Assembly (NCBI GenBank): GCA_024036415.1
Contig: JAMWET010006580.1
Span: forward strand, 82,501 to 146,500
Source of the DNA: Prochilodus magdalenae
Lineage: Eukaryota; Chordata; Actinopteri; Characiformes; Prochilodontidae
Direction of reading: 5' to 3'
Length of the DNA stretch: 64,000 bases
Positions 1-12,986 of the stretch are shown piece after piece. Made by a program: the position numbers and the translations under genes. The notes under the pieces were generated by a model that saw only the letters and a program-made list of their open reading frames with translations, made no database searches and was not told where the DNA came from. Numbering within the stretch: position 1 is the stretch's first letter; each line of letters begins with the position of its first letter.

Positions 1-180
1 AGTGTTAAAGGAAGTGTCTTTTTTTGGTGGGTCTACCAGTGTCTTCCAGGTGGGAGTCCCATAAGAGTCCATAGGCTGGATTGTCCTGGATCTAATTTCC
101 TCAAACATAGTGTTGAAGGAAGGACACTTTAGGTGGGTCTACCAGTGTCTTCCAGGTGGTTGTTAGAAGTCCCATTAAGT
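1..180. repeat. Duplicated ~107-bp block at the window edge
   Basis: Two diverged copies of one segment lie in tandem at about 1-70 and 108-180. Both contain GTCTACCAGTGTCTTCCAGG, preceded by AGTGTTAAAGGAAG or AGTGTTGAAGGAAG and followed by a CCCAT-containing tail. The array may continue to the left of the window. It lies in the erbb4 intron upstream of the first exon seen here. No coding signal is seen. Confidence 0.7.
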
Positions 181-489
181 TCTATAGTTTGAGCATGGTG
201 AAACCCCCACATGTGCTGTTTCAGAGTCGAGTGTGCGGTAATCATGTCCAGTGTAAGACGTCAAAAGGTGGAGGGGAATTGGCCGAGATGCAGGGGGAGG
301 AGAGTTTTGCCCCTTGCCCAGCTGTCCCGCCTTCAATCACCCAAAATACTGGGCAGTGAATTTAAACCATGAGCTGTCGATGGGGGTTTAGATCATTTGC
401 CAGCAGAGCATCAGCGTTATAGACAGCTGTCAGCTGGCGGACACGCCCTCATGTCCAGAAGCTGATGGCCAGTCTGATGCTTTCAAGTA

Positions 490-764
490 GCGACGTCCAC
501 TTGAACCAACCCGACAGCGTCGCACTCACTGTATACAGTATGTGTGTGTGTCCAGCGTACTCTTCCGGGACTGCCATGGGGTCTCTCTCTCTCTCTTTTT
601 GCTCTCATCCTTATGTCTCAGAAGCTGATCCTCAAAGTCTTCTCTCCTCTCAAGTTATATTCTTGACGTTACACCACCTCAAAACCACCCTGACAAGCCG
701 TCGCACTCATTGTATATATGTGTGTGTCCAGCTCCGGGACTGGGGTCTCTCTCTCTCTCTTTTG

Positions 765-795
<31 letters not shown>

Positions 796-800
796 AAGAG
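490..800. repeat. Tandem duplication carrying (CT)n microsatellites
   Basis: A segment of roughly 110 bp occurs twice, at about 495-600 and 670-800. Each copy has GTCGCACTCA, a TGTGTGTGTCC stretch, CCGGGACTG and then a run of CT repeats (about 582-596 and 745-795). The copies differ by small indels. The predicted reading frames here are Ser/Leu-rich translations of the microsatellite and are not genes. Confidence 0.75.
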
Positions 801-809
801 ATCAAGTGT

Positions 810-1789
810 CTCTCACTCACTTAAATGGACGAAGAAGCTCAAATAGAATACTAAAGAGAAGACAAGTTCAGATAGCTCTCTCTTTCCTTCTCTACACTCT
901 CTCTCTTTCAGTTTCTCTTTCTGGTTCTCCCCTCTTCTATCCTCCATCCATCTTTTTGTTTGGTAGCTTGGAATTGCAAGCTGCCCTTTGCATTGTGAGA
1001 GAAGCCCATGATGAATGGACCCCCAGAGATGTCCAAAAAGCCCTGGACTACAATCTCTGTACATACGGCCTTCACCTTCACCTGCCAAGTCACCACTTGG
1101 GAGATTCAAGGTTCTGCTTTTCAGTGCCTTTCCTTCCGGTTCTTGAGGCTTATTCTAAGATGGTTAATCCCCTCCCCTCAAAAGAAATTCCCGGCATCAT
1201 GCCAAAGACTCAAAGATGCTTTTGGATAATGGATACATGAAGATGGGACTAGCAGTGGAACCGGCCTTCTGATAAAGGTATGGACCCCCTGCCATTTGGG
1301 TCGGGTTGGGTTCTGAGAGTCTGTTTCAGAACCACAGGCACAGACAGCTCTCACTAACGTCATCTACACTGGAGATATCAGCACTGAGGATGCCGGACAG
1401 CTCCCTGAGGCCTGAATAGCAGTGCGCATCAACCAACCCTACACAGCCAAACCCAACGCTTTGCTTGCAGAGAGGGAGGCGGCTATTAGGTGACTACTTT
1501 ACGAGCTCCACCTACATATACATGTAGGTCCACTATATAAAACCCAGAAAAGGCCTGGCGCAGCAATATTCTGTTGGCGTTCCGTCAGCATAATGTGCAG
1601 TAACAGGCCGTGCTGGACATGGCTTCCAAATCAAGACATCAGGAATAAGTCAGGAAGTGTTTGGAAGTAACTGGAAGTGATATATACCAAACTGGGATAG
1701 TCATACTGCAGTCACAAAGGTCAAGGAACAGTGTCTCGTGATTGTTAGGACGCATGACTGGGAATAACTCGCCTTTAATGGTCATTAAG
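810..1789. other. Intronic DNA without recognisable features
   Basis: Mixed-composition sequence upstream of the first visible erbb4 exon. I found no conserved coding exon. In particular I did not find the basic juxtamembrane exon (human exon 17) that should precede exon 18, so it lies upstream of the window. Short open frames lack splice context and protein-family similarity. Confidence 0.5.
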
Positions 1790-2510
1790 TCTCAGGAGAC
1801 ACACTGCGCTCTTGATTGAGTTCTAACAGAGTCAGGAATACAGGCTTCTGATTGTAGACATGGTCTGGGACATACGCTCTTAAATGTGTCTAAGTCAGGA
1901 ACACACACTCTGATCAACAAGTCAGTAACAGAGCCTCTGATTGGTCAACAAGTCAGGAACACAGCCTCTGATTGATCAACAAGTCAGGAATACAGTCTCT
2001 GATTGGGAGACATGTCTGGGACATACTGCCTTAATGGTCATTAAGTCAGGGACACAGTCTCTGATTGGTCGACAAGTCAGGAACACAGTCTCCGATTGGT
2101 AGACATGTCTGGGACATACTGCCTTAATGGTCATTAAGTCAGGAACACACGCTCTGATTGGTCAACAAGTCAGGAACCCAGCCTCTGATTGGTCAACAAG
2201 TCAAGAAGACAGCCTATGATTGCTCAACAAGTCAGTAACAGAGCCTCTGATTGGTCAACACGTCAGGAACACAGCCTCTGTTTGGGCAACAAGTCAGTAA
2301 CAGAGCCTCTGGTTGGTCAACAAGTCAGTAACAGAGCCTCTGATTGGTCAACAAGTCAGGAACACAGCCTCTGATTGGTCAACAACTCAGGAACACAGCC
2401 TCTGATTGGTCAACAAGTCAGTAACAGAGCCTCTGATTGGTCAACAAGTTAGGAACAGGAGCCTCGTGGATTTGGTCAACCAAGTTCAGGCACACAGCCT
2501 CTAATGCATT
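1790..2510. repeat. ~30-bp minisatellite with a CCAAT core
   Basis: About twenty imperfect copies of a 29-30 bp unit built on CTGATTGGTCAACAAGTCAG followed by RAACACAGCCT. The first units (1790-2150) are more degenerate and are interleaved with a longer variant containing GACATGTCTGGGACATACTG. Most units carry ATTGG, the reverse of the CCAAT box. The same 12-mer in opposite orientation (TTGACCAATCAG) recurs in the 27-28.5 kb array. The 61-aa reading frame here is a repeat artefact. Confidence 0.85.
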
Positions 2511-3530
2511 GCCAAAGATCAGGAAAGACAACACGTCATTGGTCAAATGGACTCAACCCAAAAGTGTGTTGAACTGAGCTAGCCTGCTGAGCCATCGTTA
2601 AACAACATACAACACGCAACTCTCTTTTTAACACAGCAGTGGATGAACAAGAAGACCTTCAGCCTTGGACTGATTCAGAGACGTAAATAGCGTGCACTTG
2701 GGCGATGCTAATTGAAAGCTATCTCTGGGTCCAGATTAACAGACTGTAGCCCATCCAGTGCTGCACAATTCATCAGACCTCTATCACCCCACTGACCACT
2801 GGTCAGTGCCAACCCCAGGTCCACTGTTCTGAAGTAACTTGTAGTCTTGTAGTTACGGTTTAAAGTATTTGTATACTTTCATATTCATGTGTCTAATAAC
2901 TGGGATGAATTGCACCACCATGAGTGCCCCACAGGTGTGCCCTGGTTCTGATGCAATCAAACACCACTTGTATCAAAGCGCCTTCAAACCCGTGCCAGGT
3001 TCGGTTCTGTCCTCCTGCGTTGCTCTGCTGCACTCTGCTTTTCTGGAGAGCTATTTTTATTCGCGCTGGAGTCAGCACTCCCTACCGCTCTGCCCTGACC
3101 TCCCCTCCCGAATACTTCCTGGGTGTTTCTGATGAAACCCACTCTTTCTCAGGTTCCTTCTCGGCTCCTCTACGTTGTTTCGGCTTGTACGTGTTGTTTG
3201 GGCTTCAAACACAAAGTTGTAGCGGCGGAAATCTCTCCGGAGGCAGCGTGTTGGCACTAATGGCCACAACGACCTCCACTCCGCCTCCATTTCCATGTAA
3301 TGAATCGGTTGGGCTGGGCCGAATTGAACGATCAGCTGTGCATGAGAGATTGATAGATGAAGCCATTTAATTCCTTCCTGTGTGCAGCAGGGAGGTCTCG
3401 CCCCAACGAGCAGTTCATTAATGTGCGTATAGATTGTTAATGTTTCTGGAGGTTTGCTTTGTATGAGCGCGGCGTCCATGACATTCTTGGGAAACGCTGT
3501 GTAGTGGCTACATACATTGATTGGCCACTT
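2511..3530. other. Intronic DNA, no feature recognised
   Basis: Unique-looking sequence between the minisatellite and a transposon-end fragment. Open frames up to 156 codons occur on both strands, but none shows a domain, splice-bounded exon or composition typical of coding DNA. Confidence 0.45.
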
Positions 3531-3600
3531 TATTGGAAACACCGACCAGGTAGCTCTGTACAGGTAGTAGGAGCCTTACCTGTCCTTCAATCAAGTGCTC
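3531..3600 (-). mobile_element. Solo fragment of a Tc1-type transposon end
   Basis: GGCCACTTTATTGGAAACAC at 3533-3552 is the reverse complement of the core of the 42-bp minisatellite monomers found 41 kb downstream (GTGTTTCCAATAAAGTGGCC). From memory, a block of this kind forms the terminal end of a common teleost Tc1-like repeat. Only a short piece is present and no partner end was found nearby, so this is a relic. Confidence 0.55.
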
Positions 3601-3639
3601 AAGTTTTTTCATTGATATCATCATTTCTCAATTTTGTCC

Positions 3640-3970
3640 TTCATAAAGCTGCTTATCCTTTCGGGTAGGAAGGGATGCCTGGGAGCCTATCCCAGTGCCC
3701 AAGGCGGGAAACACCCTGGAGGGCAATTTAGTGTCTAGGGGCACACCTAGGTGGGAAATCTGGCATCTCCAATTTCCCCACAGCATGTCTTTGGACTGTG
3801 GGAGGACGCTGGAGTACCCGGAGGAAACCTGTGGGACACTGGGTGAACATGGACTCTCCACACAGAAAGGATCCCGGATGTCCCAGCCGGGAATCAAACC
3901 CAGGCCCTTCTTCCTGTTAGGCAACAGCACTACCTATTGCACCACTGAGCCACTCCTGGGGGTAAAGAAT
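3640..3970 (+). mobile_element. Teleost interspersed repeat (GCATGTCTTTGGACTG family)
   Basis: The segment has the sequence style of a very common fish dispersed repeat: CTGGGAGCCTATCCCAG, then ACACCCTGG, then GCATGTCTTTGGACTGTGGG, GTACCCGGAGGAAACC, GGAATCAAACCCAGG and a terminal GCACTACCTATTGCACCACT. The family assignment rests on recall of this motif order. The 100-aa frame in it is not a gene. The copy is diverged. Confidence 0.7.
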
Positions 3971-4272
3971 GGCATGCGAGACCTGGTAGACCCCTGATTT
4001 TGAGAAAGAGGGGAATGGAGCGTCAAGGTCCTGTCTTGCTATAGACCTGAGAACATCCACAGGTGTTTGTGCATCCTTGCACTGTCAGAAGACACCTCAA
4101 CTCTACGGAGGTTTGAAGGGATCTGTTCAAGAAGCTCCTCACCGAGAAACAAGACCCACACATCAAACCCAGAAGCTGCTGGTGTTCTCAGAACTATGGA
4201 CTGACCACTCCAGAGTCCAGACCCCCAACATCACTGAATGTGTGAATGTTACGTAATGGTATTTGCTAATAA

Positions 4273-4906
<634 letters not shown>

Positions 4907-5062
4907 TGAAATGGTTGATTGTAGAGGTCCTTTCCAGTAGTGGTAGTGGGACACACACATCAAGACAAGTGTCTTCTCGGTTGTATATGGAATGTTGATG
5001 GGAAAATAGTGGAAAACCCATCCATCATCATATAGTTACTGGACGTCTGGTTCCATTCACCA

Positions 5063-5290
5063 TCATGGTATTCCTCCACCAGCACCAGTAACAGCTGTGA
5101 TTGGATTTGGCATGTACTGGACAAGTTTCTGGATGTAGGCCACGTCAGTGTTCAGACACCCTTACTTCATTTGGTCTAGATTGGATGCCTTCCCTGGTGT
5201 GTCACTAGTTGTTCCAGGTGGTCCCACAGATTTTCAGGAGGACTCAAATTTGGGAATTTTGCTGGCCAGTCCAGATCTGTGCATATTCCT
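5063..5290 (-). mobile_element. Tc1/mariner-like transposase fragment
   Basis: Read on the minus strand, the right part gives DLDWPAKFPN followed by ENLWDHL. This corresponds to the segment around the third catalytic acidic residue of Tc1-type DDE transposases (typically DWPA.SPDLNPIE.LWD). The remainder matches 17378-17475 (+ strand) closely, including GTGGCCTACATCCAGAAAC and CAGCTG..ACTGGTGCTGG. The two are dispersed copies in opposite orientation. Frame breaks and truncation show it is dead. Confidence 0.75.
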
Positions 5291-6393
5291 CAAGTCAAAT
5301 CAAGTCAAGTCAGGGTTCCTGAACATTCATCATGCCAATCAGTCACATTTGAAGCCCTGTAAACTCCACAACTGTCATCTTGGAATACCGGGAATAGGGA
5401 AGTCCAATACTTTGTGATTACCATCCAACAGATTGGATCAGATTAGTAGACCGGATGAAACGTGAAAATGGTGGGCTCGGAACTGGCCAGCAGGTGTTTC
5501 TCAAAGGCGCTGGAGTGTGCTCATCCCAGCCGGCGATAGAGATGTTGGTATGTTTTCATCATGAACACAAAAGACACCTGGAAGCTGCTGACCTTGTGCC
5601 GTTGTTGGATAAACGCCGTTACAGTGTTCATGTTCTAGACGTTTAGAGTGGTAAAGGAAGCGAGGGAAGACCTTGGCCTCCGAGCTGTCAGACTGCCGCT
5701 GTGAGAAAGAGGAGTGGGGAAGGGGCTTAATTGAAAAGTGGCCTCTGGTGCCCTCTCTTCCTGGAGGGCTGGGAGATGATGTCTTCCAAAGAGGTACGCC
5801 TCATGTGCCGAGGGGGCGAAGGGGGGAGGGACAGATGTCCCCATAATGATACAAATGGACATTCTGGTGTCTCCAAGTTTTAATTAAACTGTGCTACACA
5901 CTGGAAGTGGCCGTTGGGAGTGTAGTCCATGGTGTCAATGTTAGGTAGGTTGAAATCTGCTGCCCAGAATTTGGAATTAAGGAACGGTACAATAGGGGCT
6001 GAGCCCCCCCTGAATTGTAACGGCCATATTGGGAATGGCTCTGGAATTTGTGGAATGGGTACATGTGCCCCTGAATGAAACCACAGATGATGAGGAGGGT
6101 GTCAGCCAATCAAATGTTCCCTGATCAAGGTATGAAGTGCATTGCAGATGGCAGGTTATCCCAGCATGCCATTTTCCAGCACTGAACGTAGGTGCTAAGT
6201 AGCGAATCAAAGCTTGGTAAACCAGACCTGTGGTTGTTCTTCTTGGCTGGTATGAATGGGTGCGTCCAGGGTTTGGGTTGTACGTTTGGCAGTACTGGTC
6301 AGGTTTGGTTGGGACGGGCTTTAGGCAGACCTCTACAGCCCAGGCCCGAGACCTGTTCCTATGTGCACAACGGTTCCCTTTACTCTTACCCAT
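5291..6393 (+). other. Intronic DNA, no feature recognised
   Basis: Mixed-composition DNA between the Tc1 fragment and the 12-bp minisatellite. Open frames of 60-90 codons on both strands have no domain or splice support. Confidence 0.45.
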
Positions 6394-7668
6394 ATGTTCC
6401 TGCAGATGTTCCTGTAGATGTTTCTGCAGATGTTCCTGTAGATTTGCCTGTAGATGTTCTGTGCAGATATTCTGTGCAGATGTTCCGTGCAGATGTTTCT
6501 GCAGATGTTCCTGTAGATATTCCTGTAGATGTTCCTTGAGATGTTCTGTGCAGATGTTCCTGCAGATGTCCCTGTAGATGTTCCTGCAGATGTTCCTGTA
6601 GATGTTCCTGTAGATGTTCCTGCAGATGTTCCTGCAGATGTTCCTGCAGATGTTCTTGCAGATGTTCCTGTAGATGTTCCTGCAGATGTTCCTGCAGATG
6701 TGCCTGTAGATGTTCCTGCAGATGTTCCTGCAGATGTTCTGTGCAGATGTTCTGTGCAGATGTTCCGTGCAGATGTTTCTGCAGATGTTCCTGTAGATAT
6801 TCCTGTAGATGTTCCTGTAGATGTTCCTGTAGCTGTTCCTACAGATGTGCCTGTAGATGTTCCGTGCAGATGTTCCTGCAGATGTTTCTGTAGATGTTCC
6901 TGTAGATGTCCCTGTAGATGTTCCTGCAGATGTTTCTGCAGATGTTCCTGTAGATGTTCCTTGAGATGTTCTTGAAGATGTGCCTGCAGATGTTCTGTGC
7001 AGATGTTCCGTGCAGATGTTCATGCAGATGTTCTAACATATGTTCCTGTAGATGTTCCTGCAGATATTCCTGTAGATGTCCCTGTAGATGTTCCTGCAGA
7101 TATTTCCGTAATTGTTCCTGCAGATGTTCCTGCAGATGTCCCTGCAGATGTCCCTGTAGATGTTCCTGCAGGTGTTCCTGTAGATGTTCCTGTAGATATT
7201 CCTGTAGATGTTCCTGGAGATGTTCTTGCAAATGTTTCTGTAGATGTTCATGCAGATATTCCTGCAAATGTTCTAACAGATGTCCCTGTAGATGTTCCTG
7301 CAGATGTTCCTGCAGATGTTTCTGTAGATGTTCCTGTAGATATTCCTGTAGATGTTCCTGGAGATGTTCTTGCAAATGTTCCTGTAGATGTTCTGTGCAG
7401 ATGTTCCTGCAGATGTTCTGTGCAGATGTTCCTGCAGATGTTCTGTGCAGATGTTTCTGCAGATGTTCTGTGCAGATGCTCCTGCAGATCCTCTAACATA
7501 TGTTTCTGTAGATGTTCATGCAGATATTCCTGCAAATGTTCTAACAGATGTCCCTGTAGATGTTCCTGCAGATGTTCTTGTAGATCTCCCTGTAGCTGTT
7601 CCTGAAGATGTGCCTGTAGATGTTCTGTGCAGATGTTCCTGCAGATGTTCCTGCAGATGTTCCTGCAC
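6394..7668. repeat. 12-bp minisatellite (GATGTTCCTGCA / GATGTTCCTGTA)
   Basis: About 1.27 kb, roughly 100 copies of a 12-bp unit alternating GATGTTCCTGCA and GATGTTCCTGTA. Variants such as GATGTTCTGTGCA add a base. Larger blocks are themselves repeated: a TTCTGTGCAGATGTTC-containing block recurs near 6460, 6740, 6990 and 7390. Because the period is a multiple of three, all frames stay open on both strands and give low-complexity peptides (DVPADVPV, CRCSCRCS, EHLQEHLQ) up to 348 codons. These are not proteins. The unit contains CTGCAG, a short palindrome. Confidence 0.95.
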
Positions 7669-8896
<1,228 letters not shown>

Positions 8897-9599
8897 TAGC
8901 CATTAGCCGCATGATGTCAAACCTACCCACCAAGTTTAATTCCAGTCGGCCGATTCCTTCTGGGTGAGTCTAAAATGTTGGGACACAGCCCTTCCTGTAC
9001 CTACACAAGTTCCGCACACTCAGCCTCTTCAGAACTGTCTACGTTTCTTCCTTCACCATTCATTCCTACTTCAGTCGAGTCTCTCGGAATAGCCCGATGA
9101 TCTTCATTAACAATATGCTAATTATGCTACAAGTTCTTGATTAGGCGTCACCTCCCAGTACGACCTTCGACGACCCTCTCGGTAGAGGGCATGCCAAAAA
9201 CTCCACGTGTGTGGGAGATAGCAGCCAGAGATTTGGAGGGATGACGGAGGTAGCAGCCGCGGTGCGTTCTTTAAATAGCTCCTCGTCTTCATTAAGTGGA
9301 CGCGGTGGCTAGGCCTAAACACAGTCCACTTATTCCAGGACGTGTGAGGACAGTTCCTGGTATAAACACCATGATGAAACGTGCAGGTGCGGACAGGAAG
9401 TGTCAGATTCTCTTAGTAACTGCGAGGTGCTAATACAGCTCTTTTTGAAGATGGCCCACTTTTGGGTTCCTAAGGAACCTGAGGTGACTAACTGTCAAGG
9501 ACGTCTTTTATCTAACGAAGGCTGGATTGTTGGGTTTGTTGTGTGGGGGGTCATCCACTCAATTTAGGATTTATGTTAGAGGCATTTAGCAGACCGGCC

Positions 9600-9870
9600 T
9601 ACAACCATGCGTTGGTGCTGACCACGGTGTCCCCCACCAAGACTAAAGTGGGACTCACCAATGAAGACGACCGGCTGCCATTCTGAGTCAGCCCATGACA
9701 GTCTGGTTTGACACCATTACAGTCTTGGGTGACGGTGACGTGGTGTTAGGTGCAGTCGTCTGCCAATGGTGGTGCCTCATGGAGGACACCACTGCTCACC
9801 GGATGTCCTCAATGGTGGCTGTTGGGTCAGTCAGGTACAGCGATAAGTCCTGTCCTTGCTCACATGCTTG
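9600..9870 (-). mobile_element. Internally deleted Tc1-like element, copy 1
   Basis: The minus strand carries the transposase region around the second catalytic Asp in decayed form (WQ..VVF.GESHFSLGG, where other copies read FSDESRFSLGG). The plus strand shows the family landmark GTGACGGTGACGTGGTGTTA and a distal part GTTGGGTCAGTCAGGTACAG shared with the 20.2-20.4 kb copy. It is short, frameshifted and has lost the DESR start of the motif. A segment just downstream (9910-9960, ACCAAGTTTCACTCCTGTC) also resembles 8930-8950, suggesting more repeat-derived DNA around it. Confidence 0.7.
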
Positions 9871-11867
9871 CCTGAGCATGAAACTTGAATCATTGGCACG
9901 TCCCACCATGCCAAACCTCCCCACCAAGTTTCACTCCTGTCAGGTGACTCCTTATGGGTGGAGCTGGATGTCCAACTACTGTTGAGTGTTGAGATGAGTG
10001 TTAATTGCATAGTAGCGTCATCATGCGAATATCATCTAGGGCTTCAAGTGAACACTCTTTGACTCAACCCAGGAGAGAACTGCCCCTGGCACTACTGCTC
10101 AGCCAGGATAGCAGGCGGGTCGTTCCTAATCAGGGCACCCACTCGAAGTACCGCACCATCTCCTAGATGAGTCCTAATCCGAAAGTCCTAATCCGAAAGT
10201 TTCAATTTGGCCAGAGTTGCGCAGTCCTCGTCCCATCAAGAGCATTCCCAGAATGCTAATTATCATATCTAGAGGTACAGTAGTAATTAGCGGGTTTGCT
10301 AATATGATGCAGGGCTGTTGAGCTTGATCCACGTCCCGGAGACCCTATCTCCGACTCCTCCCTCTCTCCGTTTTCTCAGTTTTCAGATGTACTTACCTTG
10401 TCTTCCGAAACCACTTCTTACCGCGTTGTCTGGGAAATGAATGCCAGGGCAGTTTCTTCCTGAAATGTGTTTCTCCTGCACCGCTTCCCCCCCCCGAGCT
10501 TTATTTAGCCTCCCTCCATCAGCGCCACCACATGTACACTCTAAAAGCTTTTTGGTGGGGCTCTGGAATCCGCAAGCATCAAAGAGACGCCCCCATTGTC
10601 CTCCCACAGAAAGACCCCGAGTGGCACAAAGCCGCTCCCTAATGGTCCTTCAATCAAGGGCCACAATCACAAACAGCTGGAAGAAAGCCGCCGCGGCCCG
10701 GCATACATTGTTTACCGGCTTGACAATTTCGCTCATGGCGAGCTTCGGCCGCCGAGGGCCGCTCCCTCAAACCGGTCCGTTATGAGACCCCGCTGAGTCC
10801 TCCCAGCAAGTTCCCGCTCTTCCCCGTCCCGCCCTCAGTCTTCTCCGGCCGCCGCAACATGGAGCCTGCTTTTACCGCAAGGTTGTGGCCTCCCCCGCAC
10901 AGCGCCGGGTTCGCAGGGACCGGGCACCGCCTTCGCCTCCGATTTCCAAAGCTCTTGCTATATCACGCTCCAGCTCCGAGAACATGCACGCGAAACTCCT
11001 GGGGAAATTAGGGACTGGTGGAGAGAGCGAAGGCTACAGAGGACACCTTCATCAGCGGTCGTTTTCCAATTCAGCCCGACACGCCGTTGTTGTCATGCAG
11101 AGGTGCCTTGTTTACGACTGCTGGGAGGGAACATGCTCAAAGGGAAAGTCTGACAATTGTGGGGTGGGTTTTTTGGGGGGGACATTCATTGTTTCTCAGC
11201 CAATGCCGTATGTCCCCTCTATCCCGACTTTCTATCCATCAAATATCCCAATGTGTTATTGAAAATCTGGCGTACTATGCATCAATGAAGATCTCGGAAG
11301 TTCTCAAATTAGAATCCCGTCCGATCTTACCAGTATGTTTTCTACACAATCAGTAGTTCCTTCAGACACTTGGATGGCTTTAATACCGTCACCACCGGTT
11401 TATCTCCTTGACCTTTCCCTTCCAAGATCCCAGTGCCACCTTTCGACCTTCCTTCTAAACCTGTCATACTGTGCAATAAATCCCTCGGCTGATCCAGGAC
11501 AGCGGCAGATGGCTCTTCTTTTGAGTCTCGGCTCCTCTCGGTTCTGGCAAAGAAGATTTAGCTGGCCAGGCACATCACTGGCCCATAGTATCCGCAAATT
11601 GGCCTGGCGCATTAGCAGCCCCTAGAATAAGACATTGACCTAGGCATCGGATAAAACTCAAACAGTAAGAACAGGTTGGTGTTGGTAAGATCCATCAACA
11701 TACTGGTGCATACTGGTGATATATATATCGGTTGGGGGCGCAAATGGACCACACTCACTAAGTGTACACCAATGAGGTTCGCCTTCTGTTACAGGATAGC
11801 TGAGTGGCGATGGGAAAACACTAAAGAAAACTGGAAGTGCCAAAGTAAGATGGTTTATTAATTTCCA
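9871..11867 (+). other. Unique intronic stretch, possible conserved non-coding DNA
   Basis: No repeat or coding exon recognised. 10250-10320 is rich in TAAT cores (GCTAATTATCA, AGTAATTAGCG, GCTAATATGATG), and 10590-10800 is GC-rich with CCTTCAATCAAGGGCC and CACAAACAGCTGG. This texture is common in developmental-gene introns with deeply conserved elements. Conservation itself cannot be seen from one sequence. Confidence 0.35.
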
Positions 11868-12603
11868 CTTTCCTAAAGTTGACCTACCTGAATTAGACCT
11901 ACCAGAACTAGATCTACTTGAACTAGACCTTCCTAGAGTGGACCTACGTGAACTAGACCTATGTGAACTAGACCTACCTGAACTAGACCTACCTGAAATA
12001 GATCTACTGGACCTAGACCTTCCTAAAGTGGACCTACTTGAACTAGACCTACTTGACCTAGACCTTCCTAAAGTGGACCTACCAGAACTAGATCTACTTG
12101 AACTAGACCTTCCTAGAGTGGACCTACTTGAACTAGACCTTCCTAAACTAGACCTACTTGAACTAGACCTTCCTAAACTGGACCTACTTGAACTAGACCT
12201 ACTTGAACTAGACCTTCCTAAAGTGGACCTACCAGAACTAGATCTACTTGAACTAGACCTTCCTAGAGTGGACCTACGTGAACTAGACCTTCCTAAACTA
12301 GACCTACTTTAACTAGACCTTCCTAAAGTGGACATACTAGAACTAGACCTACTTGAACTAGACCTACCTGAACTAGACCTTCCTAAAGTGGACCTACTTG
12401 AACTAGACCTATTTGAACTAGACCTTCCTAAACTAGACCTACTTTAACTAGACCTTCCTAAAGTGGACCTACTTGAACTAGACCTACTTGAACTAGACCT
12501 TCCTAAAGTGGACGTAGCAGAACTAGACCTACCTGAACTACACCTTCCTAAAATGGACCTACCTGAACTCGACCTACTTGAACTAGACCTTCCTAAAGTG
12601 GAC
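11868..12603. repeat. 15-bp minisatellite (GACCTACTTGAACTA / GACCTTCCTAAAGTG)
   Basis: About 735 bp and nearly fifty 15-bp units alternating GACCTACTTGAACTA, GACCTACCTGAACTA and GACCTTCCTAAAGTG. The variants follow each other in repeated patterns, giving 30-105 bp higher-order units. For example, the PKVDLPELDLLELDLPRVD order recurs. The period divisible by three leaves a 124-codon frame of LDLPELDLL-type repeats that is an artefact. It ends at the GACAGTGAGTGAAC boundary. Confidence 0.93.
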
Positions 12604-12986
12604 AGTGAGTGAACAGAGGTCATGGCTTTATAAGCGAACCCTGGTGCCACAGGAGTTGTGGAGCTCTCCTGGAGCTCAGCAGCATCGTGATCAGGACTGG
12701 ATCAGCGCCTCCTCTGGGAGGGAGGTGGTGAAAGTGAGAAGCCTAAGAAAGTGAAACACGAAAAAGCCCAGACCTGTTTTCTTTGCTTTCCCCTCTGGCG
12801 GTGTGTCTGTGTGTACGTTTCTGTGGAGGGATGATGGATGCACACGAGGGAAGGCGTCTTGCGCAATACTCAGCTAATGAGACGTTTACTAGTAGGTGGA
12901 CAGAAACAAAAGACGCCTTGTCCCCAAGCACAGTACATAAAACCAGACTGGAGAACAGGAGCTGCTTCTGGTATTACCTAGTACTT
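12604..12986 (+). other. Short unique spacer between two minisatellites
   Basis: About 380 bp of ordinary-composition DNA separates the 15-bp and 20-bp arrays. Short frames on both strands have no support. Confidence 0.45.

Noticed and set aside
3072..3542. 156-codon minus-strand frame
   Set aside because: Overlaps two equally long plus-strand frames, has no domain, and contains a transposon-end fragment at its start.
4080..4180. Possible human exon 17 equivalent (basic juxtamembrane segment, CTACGGAGGTTTGA)
   Set aside because: Short resemblance to LRRF only. The preceding basic RRKSIKKK-type codons and a splice acceptor are missing.
5977..7023. 348-codon minus-strand frame and overlapping DVPADVPV, CRCSCRCS and EHLQEHLQ frames
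   Set aside because: They are translations of the 12-bp minisatellite, open in several frames on both strands at once, which real coding DNA is not.
11938..12312. Leucine/aspartate repeat protein (LDLPELDLLELD)
   Set aside because: Translation of the 15-bp array. The period is divisible by three and the frame lies within an intron with no promoter or splice sites.
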